Shown here piece by piece: positions 12,119 to 23,470 of a DNA stretch of 64,000 nt. Each line of letters opens with the position of its first letter. Positions within the stretch are counted from its first letter, which is position 1. The DNA lies in the NCBI GenBank assembly GCA_001949185.1, contig BDGG01000002.1:465783-529782 (forward strand), written 5' to 3'. This stretch comes from Ramazzottius varieornatus (taxonomy: Eukaryota > Tardigrada > Eutardigrada > Parachela > Ramazzottiidae). The notes beneath the pieces were generated by a model. The model was not told the origin of the DNA, searched no databases, and saw only the letters and a list, made by a program, of their open reading frames with translations. A program made the translations under genes and the position numbers.

Positions 12119-12255
12119 GTCCCCATGTGGCGCACGTTTACTGTTCTATAGGCTGAGAGATCCGCCACTTGGTAAACAAATCTTAGCGAGCTATCTTTCA
12201 CAAGCGGCGCAGTTTTGCAGTGCTACTGGCTGGAAAAGTGCGCCAGTTGGAAAAC
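12119..12255. repeat. Palindromic GTGGCGCAC repeat, two units
   Basis: Left arm ATGTGGCGCAC pairs with ATCCGCCACTT, then AAGCGGCGCAG with GTGCGCCAGTT. This is the first cluster beyond the mariner element. Confidence 0.75.
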
Positions 12256-13843
12256 GATCTTGAGGACTGTTCACCGGCCTTCCGTTTATCACGTTAGATG
12301 GGCCGATTCGCAGTGGTGGGCTAAGGGCCTGACTTTGCCTGGGAACGTAATTCCGTAATTCCAAAATCTATAACTATTTTAATCATTTTTCAACAAATAT
12401 TTTCAAATTACCGTACATGAGCACGACAGTAAAATACACGCTAAAAATCCGTAGAATCGTTCGGCAGTTACGTACAGTCTAAACAACATCTTATGGGGGG
12501 ATAAGTGTGTGGACCTCATTTTCAAATCTGGCGACTTTTGAACCAGAGGTGTAACCTCTAAATTAAAACCCAAGTTACAAACAAAGAGAGCAGACTGAAA
12601 TTTTTAACATGTTGCTACAAACAACATTCAAAACGTACTTCTAGGGGAATGGAAAAAACGCGACAAAACATAGCAAAACATGACTTGGCTGATCGCACAA
12701 ACGAGCGGAACGACAAATGATGCGCGAAGCTGGGGCATTTTTGGGAAAAGCGGCTACGCAAATCGAGCAAACCGTTCAGCATAGTTCGACCCTAGGACCG
12801 CTAAGGGTTACGGCCGTCTGTGACGGCTGTCTGTGACTCAATCCGCAGCTTTTATGATATAGCCGCATGCCATATGAAGCTGTCCGGAGACTGCGCTTGC
12901 ATTTTTCTGGGCCTCGTGTCGCAGTTACACGTGTGGTTTCAATGAGTATGTCAATTCTAATGTGATAAGTATTTTGATCGCCAGTCTCCATCCAAGCCTC
13001 AAATGCTGGTCAAATTAAGTGTCACTGACGTCGTGACCGAACATGAATCTAAAACGAGCTGGATTTCTTCTGTTTTGAAACATCGTATTCTGGCTCCATC
13101 TGTACGGGGTTATCTTATACATAACACGAAACGGAAAGCGTCGTGAGAGCGTGGTAATCAATGTGATGTATTTGCGGAAAAAATGAGCCGTGGTTACTGC
13201 AAAGTCGTACGGCCGCGCACGCTTGGGATATATAGTTAGAATCAACAATCAAGGTAGACGTACGGCCTTATTCACCGGTGTGGGAAAGTCCCACGCGATC
13301 CGAAATGGATATTGCGAAATGGGAAAATGTAAGTCACGCCGACAAACGCTGCCGCAGCACCTGTAAGACGTTCTCCTGATCTGGGAGTCGGTCGATCGAC
13401 CCGTGAACCGCCTTACATTTTTTGAAATTTATTCTTAGTATTAATCGTAATTTCCGCCCCAATTAGCGTTCCCGGTCTTCCCAGGTGAACGTTCCCGGTC
13501 CTAATTCTTGGGTGGGATTTTCGCGTTACTGTAGTTCTAGACTCGTTTGGGTGGGAATATTCCCGGTATTCCCAGCCTTAGTCCACCAGGTGTGCCGATC
13601 CACCCTAGTGTAATAGAATCCCACCGTATTTGCAGGAGTCCGCTAACCCATCTTTACTAATGAGTAACAGGAGGCCGAGCAAAGCCAGGCCCTTTTCAGT
13701 CTGTCGAGATATCAATGGACGATCATATTGTTCGAGCTTTCAGATATCGCAACCTCTGTACTGAAAACAAATGCGTAACTTGATCCGGGCAACAGAAAAT
13801 TTTTACTCGCAACTGCAACGTAACGCAGTAGAGATGTGTGGCC
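12256..13843. other. Intergenic; weak inverted-repeat element possible
   Basis: No gene is recognised. GGTGGGCTAAGG at 12315 and its near complement at 13576-13587, each followed inward by CTGGGAA, suggest the worn ends of a roughly 1.3-kb element. A short block near 13450-13570 repeats CGTTCCCGGTC and GGAATATTCCCGG motifs. Confidence 0.3.
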
Positions 13844-15015
13844 TACTGTATTACCTCCGATAATTTATGTACGTCACTAATACGTTTTCTACAGAAACAC
13901 ACATGCTGAGTTTGCGATAGCTGACTTGCTGAAAGGGCTATAATGTCCCTGGAGTCAATCAAGAAGGTGAATCAATCGCGCAAAGCTGTAGCGACTCATG
14001 TCCGGTACTGATGCCAGTGAATCACCTGTTGAGTCAGAGACTTCTATCACAGACTTCCATCACACACCGTGAAGTTAGAGTTTCCTGAGATCGAAGAGGG
14101 ATGTTTGAAGTTCCTGAAGTGGGCCCGAAGCAAGCGCATACCTAACCGTCCTGTTTTCCTCCGAAACGCTGCCACTTTCATTGCCTCTTCCCTGGGAACT
14201 GCCAGCTTCAAGTGCACCAACGGATGTACGAGAAGTTCACCAAAAGAAACGATATAAACCTGAAACGCCTTCATGGTAAATCCTTCAAGAAATTAAAGAA
14301 ATTATCGACGTTCAAAGATTATCCACTTTTACAAACTCACTCATATTTTCAGGCGAGGAATCCAGTAAAGACTTGGTCGCTGTTGGAAAGTGGTTCCTGG
14401 ATGATCTGCTGAAGATACTTCTCAACATCGACCCGAAAAACCTCAATGCGGATGAGACTGGACTGAGGTGGCCAAATGTGGGGATTTGGTCGTTGGTCAT
14501 TGGTGGAAAGCAAGAAACTGGTTTATAGACTGGTTTTAAATAGTTTTAAACGTCATCTTTGCCAGCGTGTCTTTGAAAGAATTCCCATTGTAAACGGAGT
14601 CGAAGATTTTGTGAAGGGGCCGACGAAATTCGATGCAGTAAACTGGTCGATCGAAGCCTGGAAAGATGTTAAACCCTCCGCAGTCGTGAACTGTTTTCAC
14701 AGATGGCAAGTGAGAAGTGACAAGACGCTCATTCGGAAGTTCCTGCAGTTGTTCCTAGTACAAATTCTTCTGCCGCTCTGTTAGTTGTGCAGAATCTGGT
14801 TAGTTTTGATGATGAATCGGTCTAATTTGTCGAACTTCTCGTAGTTTTACCTCTTGTCTGAGTCTCCCGCTTCTTATGATATATGTCTCCGTACGATAAA
14901 AGAACTGAAATGACGTACTCCATTGACGTAGAAGAGATTTCGGCTTGATTTATCGCAAACTTCATTACAAGAGAGATAGCTGTGACGTACATAAATTATC
15001 GGAGGTAATACAGTA
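13844..15015 (+). mobile_element. pogo/Tigger-like transposon, decayed
   Basis: TA dinucleotides (13844-13845 and 15014-15015) flank 32-bp perfect inverted repeats at 13846-13877 and 14982-15013, starting CTGTATTACCTCCGATAATT. The element is 1,168 bp and carries transposase fragments on the plus strand. TA duplication plus a CENPB/DDE-type transposase points to the pogo/Tigger group. The ends have stayed identical although the coding part has decayed and seems shortened. Confidence 0.85.
14069..14784 (+). pseudogene. Tigger-like transposase fragments
   Basis: Three frames hold recognisable pieces. The first has a helical DNA-binding part (FPEIEEGCLKFLKWARSKRI), the second a MYEKFTKRNDINLKRLHGKS segment typical of the CENPB-type HTH of Tigger proteins. 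The LNADETGLRW motif with the first catalytic Asp is readable near 14440-14470, and the C-terminal EAWKDVKPSAVVNCFHRW follows near 14660-14705. Much of the catalytic core between the first Asp and the C-terminus is missing. Frameshifts and deletion make this copy inactive. Confidence 0.75.
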
Positions 15016-15232
15016 TAATCTTTTGCCTCCTTTGCTCGGCCTTCCCAGTGGTCAGAAGTTCAGAACCACTAGCTAGTTAGCCAAAGTTCGTGCGTGTACC
15101 TATACTAAACTCAGTCCGATTCTTTACTTTTTCTTCGGGAAGTATTTAGTGCCAAAATCCGCCGCAGCTGGCGTCAAGCTTACGAAGATGTGGGTTTTTC
15201 CCCGATATCGTTTAGATGATTTTGAAGTTGAG

Positions 15233-17312
15233 TTAGTGGTTGGTGAAGGTCGATTTGAAGCGGTCGGCTAGGCCAGCCAGGTCTTCGCGAGCCAGGTTCT
15301 TGGCCATCCAAGCGTTCACCTTGTCATTCATCTCGGGTGTGAGATGCTCTTTCCAGCCTCCGGGCGTGCCTAGGTGAGAAAATCGAATCATTCGGTCTAG
15401 TTGCGGAAGATGATTACCCGCAGAATTTCGACTAAAAGAGCAACGATTAATTATACCGCAGCGCAGAAAGGGTGAAATATCGTGGTTGTAGATTCCAGAA
15501 ACATGCTTATCGTATCGATTAGTTTTCGGGTTGGCTTTCATTTGCTCGAACGAACAGTGATATTCCAAGCTCTTCACTTGTTCTTCCGTCAGATCTTTGG
15601 CCAGGAACTTGCCCAGCTCCTTCACTGTATCGCGAAAATTCTGAAGACAAATCTACTGTACAAACTGGGCGACGGTGAACGTTGGCGGGCTGAGTCGACC
15701 TTACTTCCGAAAGTTGTTCGAAACTGAGGATGAACATGTTGGGGTCGTTTCGCAGCTTCCAGTAACTGGCCAAATGGTCAAAGTAAGGTCCGTATACAAT
15801 GCGGTCTTCCACGAAGGCGTTGACCATCTCCATCAGGTCCGCGTTGTAGTTGGAAAGCACACGTGAGATGAAGTGGAAGTATAGGGTGACCATGATATCT
15901 TTCGGGTTTCGAATATGGTACACAATCTACAACGTAAAAAAACACCCACGTCTTTCGTGAATTTTGTAAAACGGTGCTTCCGAATGGCGCACGATTTCAG
16001 CCACTAACGCTGGAAACGCACGCCATTTGCGTGAACATTCAAACCGGTCAATATCATTTGGCGAAGTGACGCATCCTTTCAGCCATCCAAACTGTATACA
16101 TGCGCCACTTGCCAAAACACTCGAACTGGACTAATCGCTTTTCTGATTCGCGCATATTTTCGGCCTACAACACCGAGATAGTGCGTCAATTGGAAAACAG
16201 TCTTTTCCTGGTTGTCCACCGACTTCCGAGTCACGTCGATTCTTCTCGTATTACCTTGGCTTTGTTCTTGAAGAGACTTGGAGCAGCTGCGCCTGCACCC
16301 AGATGAGTGAAGAAAAGTCGCGGACCACTTTGGGCGTTGAGGACGTCCAGCGACCTGGGTCCCTGCTCGTTGGCCGGTGTGCAGAACTCGAAGAAGCGGA
16401 CCTTCAGTTCCAAGTTTTCCCCTTCCGTCAAAAACTTGCTGTCACAGTTGTTGAGCATCATGCCCAGAATGGCCGACAGCCGCGAGGAACCTTCGTAACA
16501 GACAGGCTATTTGTGGAGTGAGGTACTCGAAGCATGCCAGTACAGTCAGCCGCTTCCGGCTGTTTCAACGATTCGATACTTTTATCGGAAAAGAATTTAC
16601 CTGATTTAGGGAAGCCGCATATCGCTATGTCAGTAGGACGGGCGACGAAAGCATCAACATCCGGTTGACACAGGTAGAAAGGAAAGTGAGTGTTGGTTCC
16701 CTTGTAACGCTTTCTGCAATGTCATGTACCGACTCATCAGAAAAGTGGGAAGTAGTCACATAAATTCGACAAGGTTGCTTTTCTCGAGTAGCGCACGCTT
16801 TCGGAGACTGACGCCGGGTATGTGCGCCTCCTGGGAAAACAGGCAAATTCGATAAGAACATTTACTCAAGTGGCGCACGATCTCACCCAGCAACACCGTA
16901 TAGGTGCGTCACTTTGAAAACCAGCAAACTTGATAAGATGGCTCATCCAAGTGGCGCACTCCTTCATCCTGTAACCCTGAAAACCTGCGCCACTATTTAA
17001 ATCAATCTTGTCGGGTTTAGCTGCGAGCAGGCAAATACTCGCAAAACATGACGGCTCCTGACACAAACCGGTAATTTATCGCGAGAGTGCTCCTCAGTAA
17101 TGAGGCTCGTGGCTTCTCAAGACACCGTGGCTTCTCAAGACTCGTACTCACATGTAATCAGGATGATGATATCCGATTGCTGTTTTTGCATACGATTCTC
17201 GGTTGTCCTTGTTGACCAATTCCGCATTCAGATGGTACTTCTTGTCGAAATTACCCGATGTTGGCTGGTACGATGCTGCCGAAGAGTCAGTTTTCTCATC
17301 AGTGGCCACCAT
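15233..17312 (-). CDS. cytosolic sulfotransferase
   Basis: A SULT-type enzyme moves a sulfonate group from PAPS to a hydroxyl or amine of a small molecule. Six exons (17312-17152, 16713-16601, 16490-16255, 15926-15705, 15640-15457, 15369-15233) give 350 residues and TAA. The 5'-phosphosulfate loop is FPKSGSSRLS, where the family usually has YPKSGTTW. The catalytic His is in FFTHLG. The 3'-phosphate site is HIRNPKDIMVTLYFHF, with Thr in place of the usual Ser. The second PAPS motif is RCGTPGGWKEHLTPEM (family RKGxxGDWKxxFT). The first ATG (17312, context CGATGG) was chosen over an upstream open extension. The substrate cannot be told. The Trp-to-Arg change in the first loop is unusual. Confidence 0.9.
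15979..16195. repeat. Palindromic GTGGCGCAC repeat, three to four units
   Basis: Worn units in the sulfotransferase intron 15927-16254, for example CGAATGGCGCACGATTTCAG and ATGCGCCACTTG. They differ more from one another than those in the next intron, so are probably older. Confidence 0.75.
16784..17000. repeat. Palindromic GTGGCGCAC repeat, three units
   Basis: Located in the first sulfotransferase intron. Left arms include CAAGTGGCGCACGATC and CCAAGTGGCGCACTCC, with forward spacers containing CAGCAACACC and CATCCTGTAACCCTGAAAA. Confidence 0.8.
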
Positions 17313-17594
17313 CGTCGAGATAGTATCCGAATGGAGGGCACAATCTGTGCGAGGTACCGGTACAGTGAAAATGAATGTCAAGGTGTCGTTATACTTGAAT
17401 CTTTTTGTATGGACTTTGGTTCAGTCTCTGAAAGTTCCCTCAGCGGGCATTCTGTAAGTGGCGGATCCGGAACATGACCACGTGCCTGGGAGCGACAGTC
17501 TGACTTTTGTTAGTAATCTAACTTCGGGCGCGATACCTGAAGCTGTCCTCGGCCTACGGGCTTGCACGCTTACATAAATTCGTCAAGATCGTTT

Positions 17595-17695
17595 TGGCCG
17601 GTGGCGCACGCTTTCGGCCAACAACACTGAAGTTGTGCGCCACTTGGGAAACAAACTTGGCAAGATTATCAAACCAAGTGGCGCACCTGTGAATT
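17595..17695. repeat. Palindromic GTGGCGCAC repeat, one unit and a half
   Basis: One full unit (CGGTGGCGCACG to GTGCGCCACTTGGG) is followed by a second left arm, AAGTGGCGCACC, whose partner is lost. It sits between the sulfotransferase and the Gly/Gln-rich gene. Confidence 0.8.
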
Positions 17696-17912
17696 GTTGT
17701 TTGCCGGAGACATCGGAAAACCACCTGGCGATTCAGATTTCATTTTTACTCGGAGTCAGTCATACGGAGCATGGGCGAACAAATTTATTCGACGTCAAAA
17801 TTTTGACAACCCCAATATAACAAGGAATCCACTACACAAAAATCTGATAAAACTTTGAAAATCCGGACAACGCAATCAACAAAAACACGAAGCAAGAAGT
17901 TTTCCTCGTAAG

Positions 17913-18852
17913 TTAGCCTAGAGTGCCGAACTGATTACCGCCCAAGCCAGTAGTGCCAAAACCAGGATTCAGGCCTTGACCGTAACCTAAATTGGAAAGG
18001 CCACCAAGTCCGCTGTTGCTTTGGAGTGGGAAGCCTCCGCCGAGCAGAGGCTGCTGTCCGAAGAGTCCTTGCTGGCCTCCGTAGAGGGGCTGTTGGCCGA
18101 AGGCGTTCTGTTGTGGGAACATGCCTTGTTGAGGGAGCATGCCTTGTTGAGGGAACCCGCCGAGTCCGCTGTTGATCTGACGAGCATCAAGTCCATTTGC
18201 CAACTGTCCTGGCTGCTGGACTGGCATTCCGATGGACTGCTGGATTTGTGGTGTAATCAGCTTGGGTGTCAGCTTGGCCGAGGCTTCGGCAGGGGTCAGC
18301 AACTGCGGCGAGAAGATGTTCTGCATGAAACCTGCAAAGAATCCAACACTGTCAGACAATCACCTCAAACCTTGCGGTGGAAACTTCAAATTCAAAATGG
18401 AGTTGGAAGAAAATTTACCTTTGGCCGAAAGGATGGCCCCAAGGTCCAGTCCGCCATTTTGTTGTGGCTGCACTTGCGTGACGGTTGCTGGATGTTGAAC
18501 CTGTAAACAGTAAAGAAGTTTCGGTCAGTAATCGGCTCTGAACGAGGATAGGTCCGGGATGATGGGGGAAGACAGGAAAGTTCACCTGAATAGTGCGAGT
18601 TTGAGGTGGCGTAATGATGGTGGCTCCGGGTTGAATGGGGATGGCAGGGACGACGGCAGTTCCACTGGGTTCTTGTCCATTGAAGCGGTTGTTGAAGGCA
18701 CCACGGACATCTTGATCCAGCTGGGAGACTCGGCTAGCGTTGCTGGTGTCGCTCTGCCGACCGGCCGGGTAGAACTGAGGAGCGGGACTGGACTGGCAGG
18801 AGGAACCTACAACCAAAGCACACAAGGCGAAAAGTACAGACTTCATCATCAT
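17913..18852 (-). CDS. secreted Gly/Gln-rich low-complexity protein
   Basis: I do not recognise this as a named family. Exons 18852-18586, 18500-18419 and 18331-17913 give 255 residues. The N-terminus MMMKSVLFALCALVVGSSCQ is a clear signal peptide, so the product should be exported. Residues 20-120 are Pro/Gln/Asn/Thr-rich. The last 110 residues are built of QQG(M/L)FPQQ, GQQPL and GLGG units ending GGNQFGTLG. Such sequence is typical of structural, cuticular or matrix proteins and can be prion-like, but the exact role is unknown. A TATA box lies 124 nt upstream of the ATG, suggesting strong or stage-specific expression. Three ATGs in a row make the exact start ambiguous. Confidence 0.8.
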
Positions 18853-18975
18853 AATGGGTAGCAAGTGCGACCGTCCAGCGGTGAACAACTGGCCAGCAGG
18901 GATGGAAGAAGGATAAAGTGCAAAGTTTAGCGAGGCAACTTTCTGAAATGGCACTTTTCAGTGAAGGACACTGGC

Positions 18976-18983
18976 TATTTATA
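18976..18983 (-). promoter_or_regulatory. TATA box of the Gly/Gln-rich secreted protein gene
   Basis: TATAAATA reads on the minus strand. A start site about 30 nt downstream (near 18945) would leave a 5' UTR of about 95 nt before the ATG at 18852. Confidence 0.6.
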
Positions 18984-19631
18984 CTGGCTAGCAGGATGTG
19001 GGAAAGCGTGAGGAGGTGAGGTGGGTGGTACCAATAGGTCAGCGATGCGGATGTCGACACCTCGCCTACTTTTGTCCTTCACAAAACGCAGAAAGGCAAC
19101 TGGCCAGTAAACCTTCTTTTCTCCAAGGCAAAATATTCCACGTTTGGCACACATTGCTTGTTCCTTGTTTTGTATCCCCGAGATTTACTGTATGTCAGCG
19201 GTTTGGTTCGAGAAGCTTTCTGCGTGAATAGTGGTCATGAAGTCATCTTCACCTGCCATAATAACCACTTCCTTTCTGCGTTGTGGCTCGTTAGGTACAC
19301 ACCAAAATATGTTGAAATGTACACAATAATACGGTTAGATTGCACAGCAATGAAAAAATAAACTACAGCATTATAGAAGGTAGTTTTTCAATGTAGTGCA
19401 CTGGCACCAAAGCGGTGGAAGAAACGTCGACCTTTTTCTGGGCATTGTACGGTGGACATTGAGCCTGACAAGGTGCGAAATACAGAGAAATATAGTTCTA
19501 GATAATTATGTTACGGTGACCGAATGCTGCCATTCCAATCTCACTTTCTTTTCGCGGCCTTTACTACGAATATCAGCAATCTTTACTTATTCATCAAAGA
19601 GCTGTTACCTTGTTTTTTCTTGTGGTTTTAG

Positions 19632-20219
19632 ATGGCGAAACTGTGACGATCAACGGTCGAGAGACGCTGCCGATGAAGACCCTCGTCAATGGTCAAAAAG
19701 TTATCGTCGGATACTTCTTCAAAGACATCAGCAGTCCCTTTGCTGCCTCCACCTCCTCCGCAGCAGCGACCGACAACAGCAGTAAGTCTTTTCCTTAATT
19801 CAGAAGTTGTCACAGCTCGGCTTCAGTCATTCAGTGTGGGTTTGGGAGACAATATTTATGATCAACTGCTTGGTATGTTGTAGTCAGTCGACATGATGCT
19901 GCTGCTGCCACACAGAACGGCTTCCGAAAGGTTGCCGGTGGTGTCGAGGCGTCAACTTCACAGAAAACCAGGAAAGACTTTGAGATCAACAATCCTGTCA
20001 GTTGCGTCCCTCAACAATCCAGCCGTGCCAAGCTGAGACTTCTCACCCAAATCAAGAGGTTGATCACAATTTTCTGGCTGACAGCTCAGCAGCCACAGCT
20101 TACACTTTCGCCCCTGCGGTACGACAGAACATGTTACCGAGTGCCGATACCATTCTTTCCACCATCTACATCTTTTGTCCCACAGGGCAGCCATCATCAA
20201 GCCTTGTCATCAGGTTGAA
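19632..20219 (+). CDS. Possible exons of an unidentified gene
   Basis: An acceptor (GTGGTTTTAG) precedes an exon at about 19632-19781 that reads DGETVTINGRETLPMKTLVN and ends at a GTAAGT donor. A second open block from about 19886 (after TATGTTGTAG) continues in a compatible frame to a TGA near 20219 and includes GFRKVAGGVEASTSQKTRKD. I find no start exon and no known domain. It could be the 3' part of a small gene, or chance. Confidence 0.2.
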
Positions 20220-20376
20220 TCACAGGAAGAAGAAAAATAGACTCAACAGCTGGTCCAGACCATTATCATTTACTCAAACGTTCTCATCGCAGAACAAAAG
20301 ACTGCAATCTATCCACCATCTGTCCCAGACAGAATACCGAGGGCTAACCATCTTCGCACCCTAGAGAGCACACGCT

Positions 20377-22295
20377 CTAGCTAGCTTCCGTCTTTAATCG
20401 CTTGTTCCTTCGTTCTCTTTCTTGCCCCTTCTTAGAAGCCTACAGACAGAAAAAGACGGCGGATGATAGATACCTTCGACGAATACACCAACGAAGCACA
20501 GAGAGAACTCGAGCCCCAATAGTCTTTACCTCGTCGTAGAGTAGCTTCAGGTTGCCACTCTCGGCAAACACCTTGAAGAGCTCGATGATAAGCGGTAGGA
20601 AATTGTGCTTCCGACGGATATTTTCCACCTAAAAGTATCGTAGAAAATAGCCAAAACTTCGTCATATTTTTACAAATCCAATTTTCTACTGTCTTCGAAG
20701 ACCAACAAAATTCCCAATAGATATTCACTTTGCTTAGCCGCTCTTTTTCTACTTCATCTTGCATTAAGCCATTCAGTTGAGCTATCTGCTGGCTGATATC
20801 GTCAGTCGGCATGCTTTGGTATTGCGCTTGTAGCTCAGCGAGCTGCTTTGAATAAACCATCTTCCGGTCCGTAATCAAAGCCAAAAGAGTGAAGCGGATT
20901 TCTCTTCCTGAGTACCTGGGAAAGATACACACAGTTAGCCAACTTCGAAGTGCGGAAAAGAAGGACCTCTTACGTGTTCATGCGGTTTTCGATAATAGGA
21001 GTGGCGATGTGCAACCAGTCTCTCCCTGCTGGTATTTCGCCGTGGTCGATGGGACCTTCTGCCAGACCGTCCAGCTCGATCAACCTACCGTTGATCGGCA
21101 GGTAGCCCACAAAGTGAAAGACGTCTTCTTCTTTTTCTGCCTTCCTCCCGAAGGTCTCGAAAAGCTCGTTGCGGGCAAAGCTATTATGGACGTTACGGAT
21201 AACTTCACAGTTGCTCAGGCATTGACCACGTAGCAGCGGATCGAAACCTGAGGAAACACCCCAACGCATTCGAATAAAGTACAAACGGAATCTCGGCACC
21301 GACCTGGAAAAAGTCTTGACCTTGATTGGCAGACGTTTCCAGTGTCATTGGTCGTAAGTATGCGACTTGAAATAGGATCCTCGTCGAGTTCTTTTTCCCA
21401 AGTGGCGCACACTTTCTGTGTTACTGGCTCTGAGAATGCGCCACTTGGAGAAAGCGATCCCTTTCGAGTTTGTCTCGAATATTAAGAAAGAGGAACGAGT
21501 TCGGGATACAGGAAGGAAATTTTTCGTACCATTTGAAAACTCCTTGAAAGATACAAGGGTTTCGCCGAGCTTTAAATCATTGTGCTCCACGTTCAGAAGA
21601 ATGTTGACTATGGCTTGAGTCGCGCAGGCGTTGTGAATAACCTAGAGCAATACCCGAATTCGACCACAACTCCATTTCAACAAGTAACGCAGACGCGAGA
21701 TCAATCTGCGGCACAGCCGCGACAATAAACCACCTGACTTCGTCCAATCTGCGCCTTCACACCACGTCAAACAAAAGTAGCGTACGCATCCAGGTAATAG
21801 CACTGGATAACGTACGCCACTATCGGAAACAATCAGATTCGACAAGATCGTTTTCCCAGGTGACGCACGTTCCAGTCTCTAACACTGAAAATGTGCGCCA
21901 CTTGAGAGAACAGTCCTATCGAGATCGGAATAATAGTCTCGTCCCATCAAACGACAAACTCACCTGCTTGGCAAAGTAGATATTCTTTGAATCGGCCAAT
22001 TTAGGTGGAGATTTCTTCGGTCCTTCTTGCTCCCACTTGAAGAGGAAAATTAGCCCATGGATAGGCCTAAAGGAAAGATAAGCAGGAAATGCAACGAATC
22101 GGCGACACGGAAAAACATTATAGTCTCTTCGAAGTTCACGAAAGGTGAGACATACCGTAGCTGTTCGAAGAGCGATTCGTCCAGCATATACAATTCCTCC
22201 ACCTGCATTCCCGTTACTCCAAAGTCCCGAATAAGTTCGGTGAAGACAGCGGGATCACTTTCGATCGTGCACCATTCTCCATGGGTACTGGCCAT
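20377..22295 (-). CDS. UCHL5: ubiquitin C-terminal hydrolase L5 (UCH37)
   Basis: UCHL5 is a cysteine protease that trims ubiquitin chains on the 26S proteasome (through RPN13) and also binds the INO80 complex. Seven exons (22295-22156, 22066-21964, 21641-21530, 21247-20974, 20915-20729, 20628-20530, 20439-20377) encode 325 residues, against 329 in human. The N-terminus [15 protein letters not shown] aligns with human GEWCLMESDP. The active-site Gln is in IYFAKQ, the Cys in NACATQAIV, the His in [10 protein letters not shown] and the Asp in [11 protein letters not shown], so all are intact. The ULD tail is [18 protein letters not shown], followed by a Lys-rich end from a 63-nt last exon that stops at TAG. 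It is a confident, apparently functional single copy. Confidence 0.96.
21398..21452. repeat. Palindromic GTGGCGCAC repeat, one unit
   Basis: AAGTGGCGCACACTTTCTGT and ATGCGCCACTTG face each other in the UCHL5 intron 21248-21529. The outer flanks CTCGTCGAG and GCGATCCCTTTCGAG are partly inverted too. Confidence 0.85.
21774..21908. repeat. Palindromic GTGGCGCAC repeat, two units
   Basis: The first unit is worn (AAAGTAGCGTACGC to GTACGCCACTAT). The second is good (AGGTGACGCACGTTCCAG to GTGCGCCACTTGAG). Both lie in the UCHL5 intron 21642-21963. Confidence 0.8.
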
Positions 22296-22719
22296 CTCTC
22301 TCGCGTTGGCTCCCTCGCACCGAGCTGGTTTCCAGCGTCAGTGCCGAACCAAATTCTTAGCGTACACTGTAATCCGTAATCCCGCAGCCAAGAATGAATC
22401 AGCGTATTCTCTCTGTCGTCCACAAGAGCAAGATCCTCAGGAGCAAGATACTGTGAATCAAATTATTCTGGAAAATTGGACACTGGATATAATCCTACGC
22501 ACTGATCAGCGGTGGACGGGTGATTTATACAGCCTAATATCGAATATCCCGGAACCGCCACCTACGACCTGTCAAGAACCAGTACAACGGGCAATCTTAT
22601 CGTCAGGGGGCGAATTCCACCTCTAGTGAACAAGAGACATGGTGCTCGAACGACATTCGGAACGGTATTTTTCATATGAAAATATTGATCGACTGATTGC
22701 CGTTCCAAGGTTGGGCTGC

Positions 22720-23470
22720 GCGTGAGGTTGCAAAGTAGTGATGTTCTAATATAGTAATATTATATTAAAGTAGAGGATAGTAGATGATTTGAGCATCTAC
22801 TATATTTAGTAGTATCTAGTAAACAGAATTGGGCACCGCATTCCAATATTTATGTTTTAGTAGCTTGAAACCGCAAGTACGATATTTTATCATTATTAAG
22901 TTGTCCATCATCTATAGTAAATATATATTGCAACACGGGTAACGCTACCGCTGATTCGAAAAACTGGTTGATTTGCTGAGTTCTGATGCGTGTGCGTTGG
23001 TTTCTCGATGTGCGACCACGCCTTATAAAGTGCGCCACACCATGATGATGCCTCTACAGCAGCACAGTAGGGCTACTGGAAAAAGATACCCCTGAACATC
23101 GTGCACCTACATACAGTCTGACACTTTAACCGGCCATGTTACAGTGTGCAGGTGCAGGGCGCAAGCTGTACTACAGTATTTTTGCTGATCTGATGATTGT
23201 GATTCTGAATCTTCAGATCTTCCGTCGAGCTCTCCGATATAAATCTTAATAACAAACCCTCGAAAGTTCTACTATAGTAATATTNNNNNNNNNNNNNNNN
23301 NNNNNNNNNNNNNNNNNNNNNNNNNNNNNNNNNNTACTATAGTAGTTGTCACTCATTAGAACTTTGATGGACGGCGGATATCTATTTTTATTATATTACC
23401 GGTAGATCTCATTAACCCATATTAGAATATCACTATTGTGAGGCCGTTCCGTGGTTTGGTTAATTTACTG
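22720..23470. repeat. AT-rich repeat region with assembly gap
   Basis: Short TAGTA/ATATAGTAATATT motifs recur at 22740-22830 and on both sides of the gap. A small hairpin has 9-bp arms (TAGTAGATG and CATCTACTA) near 22780-22805. This may be a worn AT-rich MITE; no ends could be fixed and no gene is seen. Confidence 0.4.
23285..23334. other. Assembly gap, 50 N
   Basis: Fixed-size gap flanked by CTATAGTAATATT and TACTATAGTAG, so it falls inside the AT-rich repeat. Confidence 0.99.

Noticed and set aside
12311-13590. hAT-like CAGTGGTGGGC end with a matching worn copy 1.27 kb away
   Set aside because: Only 12 bp match with one difference and the expected 8-bp target duplications are not identical, so I list it only as a possibility.
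22057-22626. A 189-codon plus-strand frame
   Set aside because: It overlaps UCHL5 exon 1 in antisense and its sequence is unlike any known protein.
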